Positions 60,316-64,000 of a stretch of 64,000 nt of DNA are shown one piece after another. The DNA comes from Aurantiochytrium sp. KH105 (taxonomy: Eukaryota; Sar; Bigyra; Thraustochytrida; Thraustochytriidae). The translations under genes were made by a program, and so were the position numbers. The notes beneath the pieces were generated by a model. The model did not search any database. It was not told the DNA's origin and saw only the letters and a program-made list of their open reading frames with translations. Each line of letters starts with the position of its first letter. Positions within the stretch are counted from its first letter, which is position 1. The DNA is taken from NCBI GenBank assembly GCA_003116975.1, contig BGKB01000055.1, positions 124,001-188,000 on the forward strand. The letters run 5' to 3'.

Positions 60316-61901
60316 TTACTGCATCATGCCCATGAGACCAAGGTTGCCGCCCTGGGCGACCTGCTCCTTGGCAAAAGTCTCAAAGTACTGGTGCACGATG
60401 GTCACGGCAAGAAGGATACCGGTACCGGAGCCAATGGCGCCCATCATGTCAGCAAAGACACTGAGAGCGGCAATGCACATGCCGCCAAAGGTAGCGGCAG
60501 TAGGGATGTAGCGGTTGAGCACGGAAACCGTGGAGGCTTCCCGGAAGCCAGCAATGCCGAGACCCTGGTCCTTGAGCTGCTTGGCCACATCGCGCGGCGA
60601 CGAGCCGGAGATATCGATCCATGTTCGCGCGAAGAGACCGCACGAGCCAACGATAAAGGTAAAGTAAATGACGGAGTGGATCGGGTCGAAGAGGAAGTCC
60701 ATGAGGCTGCTGGGCGGGCTAATGTAATAGGCGAGACCACCCGTGGGCTTGCTCTGGCCAGGCGCCGCGGCCTCCCAGCGGCCGAGCATGCGGACCAGAA
60801 TGTTGTTGCTGAAGCGCTTGTAGAGGATCTGGCTGAGAAAGTACAGGTTCGAGACGAGCGCAGTCTGCAGGATAATGGGGATGTTGGACGTGTAAAAGAG
60901 CTTGATCGGATACGAGCTCGTGTGGCCGCGCACGCGGTGGCTCTTGAGCGGGATATCGACGCGGAAGCCCTGGAAGTAGATGACCACGAGGAAGACCACG
61001 ACGGTGGACATGAGGTTGATGAGATTGGGCAGGTTCTGGCGGTAAAAGGCCTCCTTGAGCGCCTGGAACTTGTTTGGCCGCGTGAGCACGAGGTGGCCGA
61101 GGGCAATGACGGCACCCTCGAACTCGGTGCCGGCGCCAGTGTTGATGGTGGTGGGGGAGAATGCCTTCCAGACGATGGACTCGCAAATGTTGGTGGCGAT
61201 GAAGAGCGAGATACCCGAGCCGAGACCGTAACCCTTTTGCAGGAGCTCATCGAGGATGATGACGATGATGCCCGCCATCACGAGCTGCATGATGATGAGG
61301 ATCGCGTTGCCGGCGCCGATATCGGAGACGTCACCGTAGGCACCAGAGAGAACGTAGGCGACGGCTTCACCAATCGTGATGAGGATACCAAAGAGCTTTT
61401 GCGCACCGCCAAAGAGAGCGCGATCTTCCTTGACGGACTGGTCAACCTCGATGATGCGCACGCCAGCAAGAAGCTGCATGATCATGCCACTGGTAACGAT
61501 GGGGCTGATGCCGAGCTCCATGAGCGTGCCACGGTTCGAGGCCAGAATGACACGCACCCAGTAGAGAGGGTCTCCGCCCTTGCCCAGACTCACGCCGTAG
61601 AGAGGGATCTGGCAGCACACCAAGAAGATGAAGAGCGTGATGGCCGTCCAGAGCATCTTCTCGCGGAAGGGCACCTTGCGGTCAGGCTGTGCATGTCATC
61701 AAAGAAGAAAACGAAAAGGGAAAAAGAAAAAGTTGTCGCAGCGAAAAAGCGTGGACGTCAGCTATCTGTCTGTCTTTCTGACTGTCTGGTGGGCTTTGTT
61801 GCGCAAGTTTGACAGTAATCGATGGCGCTCTGCGCACGTACCTGTTCGACCTCCGGGATGATGAACATCATCGGCTTGATGATCTGAAGAAAGCGCACCA
61901 T
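60316..61901 (-). CDS. SEC61A: SEC61 alpha, translocon channel subunit, two exons
   Basis: Exon 1 is 61842-61901 (20 codons, [20 protein letters not shown]), exon 2 is 60316-61686; together 476 residues, the family length. The intron (61687-61841, 155 bp) is GTACGT...CACAG, phase 0, and joins PEVEQ to [13 protein letters not shown], matching the N-terminal cytosolic segment of SEC61 alpha. SEC61 alpha forms the ER protein-conducting channel with beta and gamma subunits. Ten hydrophobic helices are visible. Typical blocks are [21 protein letters not shown] (plug side), [39 protein letters not shown] and [20 protein letters not shown]. The single ORF alone would start with an internal Met and miss the first helix's flank. 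A long plus-strand ORF antisense to the gene (60391-61812) is a shadow. Confidence 0.95.
61687..61841 (-). other. Intron of the SEC61 alpha gene
   Basis: GTACGT donor, CACAG acceptor, 155 bp, phase 0, placed after codon 20. Confidence 0.88.
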
Positions 61902-62570
61902 CTTGCCGAGCGAGAGGGTCTCTCCTTCTCCTTGTCCTTGTCCTTCTTACTCGTCCACGAGCACGCGCACGAGCACGAGCACGAGCACGGGCACGGGCAC
62001 CGACGCCCGAGGCCGAGCCGCTCTTGTGCGCTTGCGCGCGCGCGAGGAGCGCCTCGCGGACGCGGGTCGCGGCGGTGGCGCGGGCGTGCAGAGCGCGCGC
62101 GGGCGGTAGGCTGCGGAGGCTGCGTGCGGCGGGCGCGCGTGCGAGCAGGCGGGCCAATTGGACTTTTGCGTTGGATTAGATATGCCACTTTGGCACCTCC
62201 AGGTTGTCGCGCTCTGCTTCCGGCCCCCACTGCGCTCTACTTTCGCTTCACTGCATTGCGACCGCCGTCTTCTCCCCCGTTACAAGCTTCCATCGCCGTC
62301 TTCTGCACTGTAACAAGTTTCCATCGCCGGCAGTGGTGAGAGAGGTCGCGCTACATGGACTAAAACAATTTGCAGACTGTCCTCCACTGGGGACCAAAAA
62401 TTCAATTTATCATATTATGAAAGTAACCGGCGCGTCCAGTGGCGAGAGAGGGGAACAGGAAAAAATCAAATTTGCGGTCGCGCGCACGACGCGAGCAGGT
62501 GGTGTGTATAAGCCGTATGGGAACGGGAACTTCGCGCATTCTTAAATGGCGAGGGTGGCTTGGAGGACTT

Positions 62571-62690
62571 GCTCACAGGCAGACTGCTCGAGTTAGAAGC
62601 GGGTTGCCTGACTCATGAGCAGACTGTCTGACTCACAAACAGACCGCCTGACTCACAAGCAAACTGCTCGAGTCACTAAGCAACTGCTTG
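62571..62690. repeat. 20-bp minisatellite, six degenerate units
   Basis: Six units of exactly 20 bp, of the type ACTCACAAGCAGACTGCCTG. The third to sixth (62611-62690) are the best kept; the second is the most diverged. The units end CTCG or CTTG/CCTG alternately. Confidence 0.85.
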
Positions 62691-62880
62691 ACTCGCTGTG
62701 ACGGGAGAGGCTGCGATATTTCAAAGCAATACATCATCTTGCTTGCTCTCTGAAGAAGAAAGGACGCGGACTGGTTAGAAGAAGAAGAAGATGAACATGA
62801 TGAGTTGCAAGGACGAAAGGATACTTTTTGGGATTTCGCATATTTTGTTGTTTTTGGCCAGAAGAAACAAAGGCCATTTG

Positions 62881-62912
62881 CTTTGTTTGTTTGTTTGTTT
62901 GTTTGTTTGTTT
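62881..62912. repeat. TTTG tetranucleotide microsatellite
   Basis: Seven to eight TTTG units. Confidence 0.92.
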
Positions 62913-62992
62913 ATTCACCTGGGTTTGTTTTGGTGGGACGCTCCGCGAAACGTATACGACCTCGCGATATTGTACATGAAAGCTCAAGGTTA

Positions 62993-64000
62993 TCATTTGC
63001 GAGGACCAATCACGTTACTCGCGAGGAAACGAAGACTCGTGGGATTGACAATGACGTCGCGCTTGGGACTCTGCGGGAAAAGACCGTGCGCCGGGCTGGA
63101 GGCAAAACTTCGCGATTTGGGAGAATTGAGCATGATTTGAGTGCGATCGAGAACGCCACCCGTGGCGGACGGTTCGTACGGAGCTGGAACCGCACGTAAT
63201 AAGAGGTCCTTACGAAGACGCTCCGTCTCGCGAAGGAGTTTACCCGGGTGAGCAGGCTCATCTGCCTCAATCTGAAGTCTTCCGAGGCGCTTCTTGCCAT
63301 TGAATCCCTGGGCCCCGGAGGCGCCCCCGGAGGCGCCCCCGGAGGCGCCCCCTGCGTCGCTCGGCGTGCTGTCTTGCGCACTAAAGGGCGCGTGATGGAC
63401 ACCCTGATCGTCAACGTAGCCTTCATCAACGGTACCGTCGCTTGCGAGGTCGTCGTCAAAATCGTCAGTACGTGTCGCATGGTTTCCCGCGAAAGCCGCG
63501 GACAAGTCTTGAAGCTGTAAGTTGAGCGACTCGCCATTTTCAGCAAGTGTGATGGCCTCCATCTCCGCAAGTCGAGTTGCTAGACGCTTCACCTTGCGCA
63601 TGTCTGCTCCAGGAGCACGCGCTTGAATCTCGAGCTCTTTGCGCATGCGCTCGAGCTCTCTCTGTTGTGTGATGCGATTCAATCGCGCCTGCATATCGGC
63701 AATAGCTCTACGCGCCTCAGTAGGTGTCGTCACCACGGCACCCGGTGCGAGAGGATGCTTGGGTGACGGAACCGGTGAGTTTTGGAGAAAGCCAGATAGA
63801 CGCCGCATGGTTTCAAGGTCTTCGTCCGCAGTGACGATCTGCAGACGAGACCCATTACGAGCGAGGCCGCGTTCTTTGGCGCCTCCGGAAAGCACAACTG
63901 CGGGCATGCTCGACTCCTGAAAGACGACGCTGCCAGGGTCTTGAAGCTCGAGCTGAATGTCGCGATTCACCTTTTGCAAGACGTTTTCGAGCATGACGAG
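62993..64000 (-). CDS. Unknown coiled-coil protein, 5' end may lie outside window
   Basis: At least 333 residues from the ATG at 63992-63994; the frame stays open to the right edge, so the true start may lie beyond. A helical central region with RRAIADMQARLNRITQQREL, ERMRKELEIQARAPG and ADMRKVKRLATRLAEMEAIT is likely a coiled coil. It is followed by an acidic segment (TDDFDDDLASDGTVDEGYV) and by a triplicated GGAS unit, where three near-identical 12-bp repeats (about 63317-63352) are visible in the DNA. The C-terminus is Arg/Lys-rich with SP sites (NSPKSRS, QSPKRD). Some resemblance to SMC-like or MADS regulators cannot be ruled out. No domain is recognised. Confidence 0.5.
   Translation of the reverse strand, partial: LVMLENVLQKVNRDIQLELQDPGSVVFQESSMPAVVLSGGAKERGLARNGSRLQIVTADEDLETMRRLSGFLQNSPVPSPKHPLAPGAVVTTPTEARRAIADMQARLNRITQQRELERMRKELEIQARAPGADMRKVKRLATRLAEMEAITLAENGESLNLQLQDLSAAFAGNHATRTDDFDDDLASDGTVDEGYVDDQGVHHAPFSAQDSTPSDAGGASGGASGGASGAQGFNGKKRLGRLQIEADEPAHPGKLLRETERLRKDLLLRAVPAPYEPSATGGVLDRTQIMLNSPKSRSFASSPAHGLFPQSPKRDVIVNPTSLRFLASNVIGPRK

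Larger units (their letters stand above)
61902..62992. other. Spacer with SEC61 promoter, a 20-bp minisatellite and a TTTG array
   Basis: It contains a tandem CGAGCA/GCACGA stretch near 61959-61997 just upstream of the SEC61 ATG, the minisatellite at 62571-62690, and a TTTG array in the 3' flank of the right-edge gene. No gene is supported. Confidence 0.5.

Noticed and set aside
60391-61812. Plus-strand ORF of 473 codons
   Set aside because: It is the complement of SEC61 alpha and its intron. The reading is an Asp/Glu/His-rich shadow created by the codon bias of the real gene.
62571-62690. 20-bp repeats as a CRISPR array
   Set aside because: The units are directly adjacent with no unique spacers, in a eukaryotic genome.
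1-64000. tRNA, rRNA or other structured RNA genes
   Set aside because: No T-arm GGTTCGANTCC-type box or other RNA gene signature was found by eye on either strand; a covariance-model scan would be needed to exclude them.

Overview
The window is nuclear DNA of a flagellated, GC-rich, intron-poor protist. Coding sequences are mostly single long ORFs. Four genes have short GT-AG introns (37 to 155 bp). A CFAP206 axonemal protein points to a flagellated stage. A 7TM-RGS fusion, a three-repeat MYB and a bacterial-type YeeE/YedE transporter fit a stramenopile, most plausibly a labyrinthulomycete (thraustochytrid). That placement is an inference from gene content and style, not a search result.

Layout, left to right. 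1-1915 (-): 5' part of an ankyrin-repeat protein running off the left edge. 4184-5560 (-) and 5964-7835 (+): a divergent pair of RNA factors, an NSUN-type RNA m5C methyltransferase and the 18S rRNA 3'-end nuclease NOB1. 8045-9772 (-): cytochrome P450. 10742-13390 (+): a CNG/HCN-like channel that appears to lack a K+ filter. 13493-14056 (-): small membrane protein. 14784-15599 (+): mitochondrial carrier. 16044-17852 (-): 7TM-RGS protein. 17853-21865: 4 kb repeat-rich spacer. 21866-23527 (-): A/B-type cyclin. 24674-26377 (-): acidic/serine-rich protein. 27925-28848 (-): TMEM163/CDF-like membrane protein. 30373-32169 (-): 3R-MYB factor. 32170-37717: 5.5 kb repeat-rich spacer. 37722-39767: decayed piggyBac-like transposon. 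40032-41439 (-): two-exon NIPA-type transporter. 41962-43321 (-): six-exon MIS12-like kinetochore gene. 43931-46090 (+): CFAP206. 46365-47633 (-): glycosyltransferase. 48102-48795 (+): three-exon EF-hand protein. 48796-49892: spacer with a 225-base assembly gap. 49893-53078 (+): RRP6/EXOSC10. 53443-54807 (-): unknown protein. 56057-57181 (+): YeeE/YedE transporter. 57280-59544 (-): MCM5. 60316-61901 (-): two-exon SEC61 alpha. 62993-64000 (-): unknown coiled-coil protein running off the right edge.

There are no operons. Genes sit in divergent pairs sharing 0.4-1 kb promoters and convergent pairs with short 3' spacers. RNA processing (NSUN, NOB1, RRP6) and cell-cycle or chromosome genes (cyclin, MYB, MIS12-like, MCM5) are well represented, but nothing shows co-regulation. 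The ankyrin gene, the MIS12-like gene, the EF-hand gene and the first exons of NIPA and SEC61 are not visible as complete single ORFs. They were assembled here by reading frames across the window edge or across splice sites.

The most unusual items are the piggyBac-like element with apparent CTAG rather than TTAA target duplications and palindromic subterminal repeats, the channel-like protein without a recognisable selectivity filter, the P450 with an altered heme loop, two unrelated tandem duplications that both have a period near 175 bp, and frequent GTACGT splice donors.
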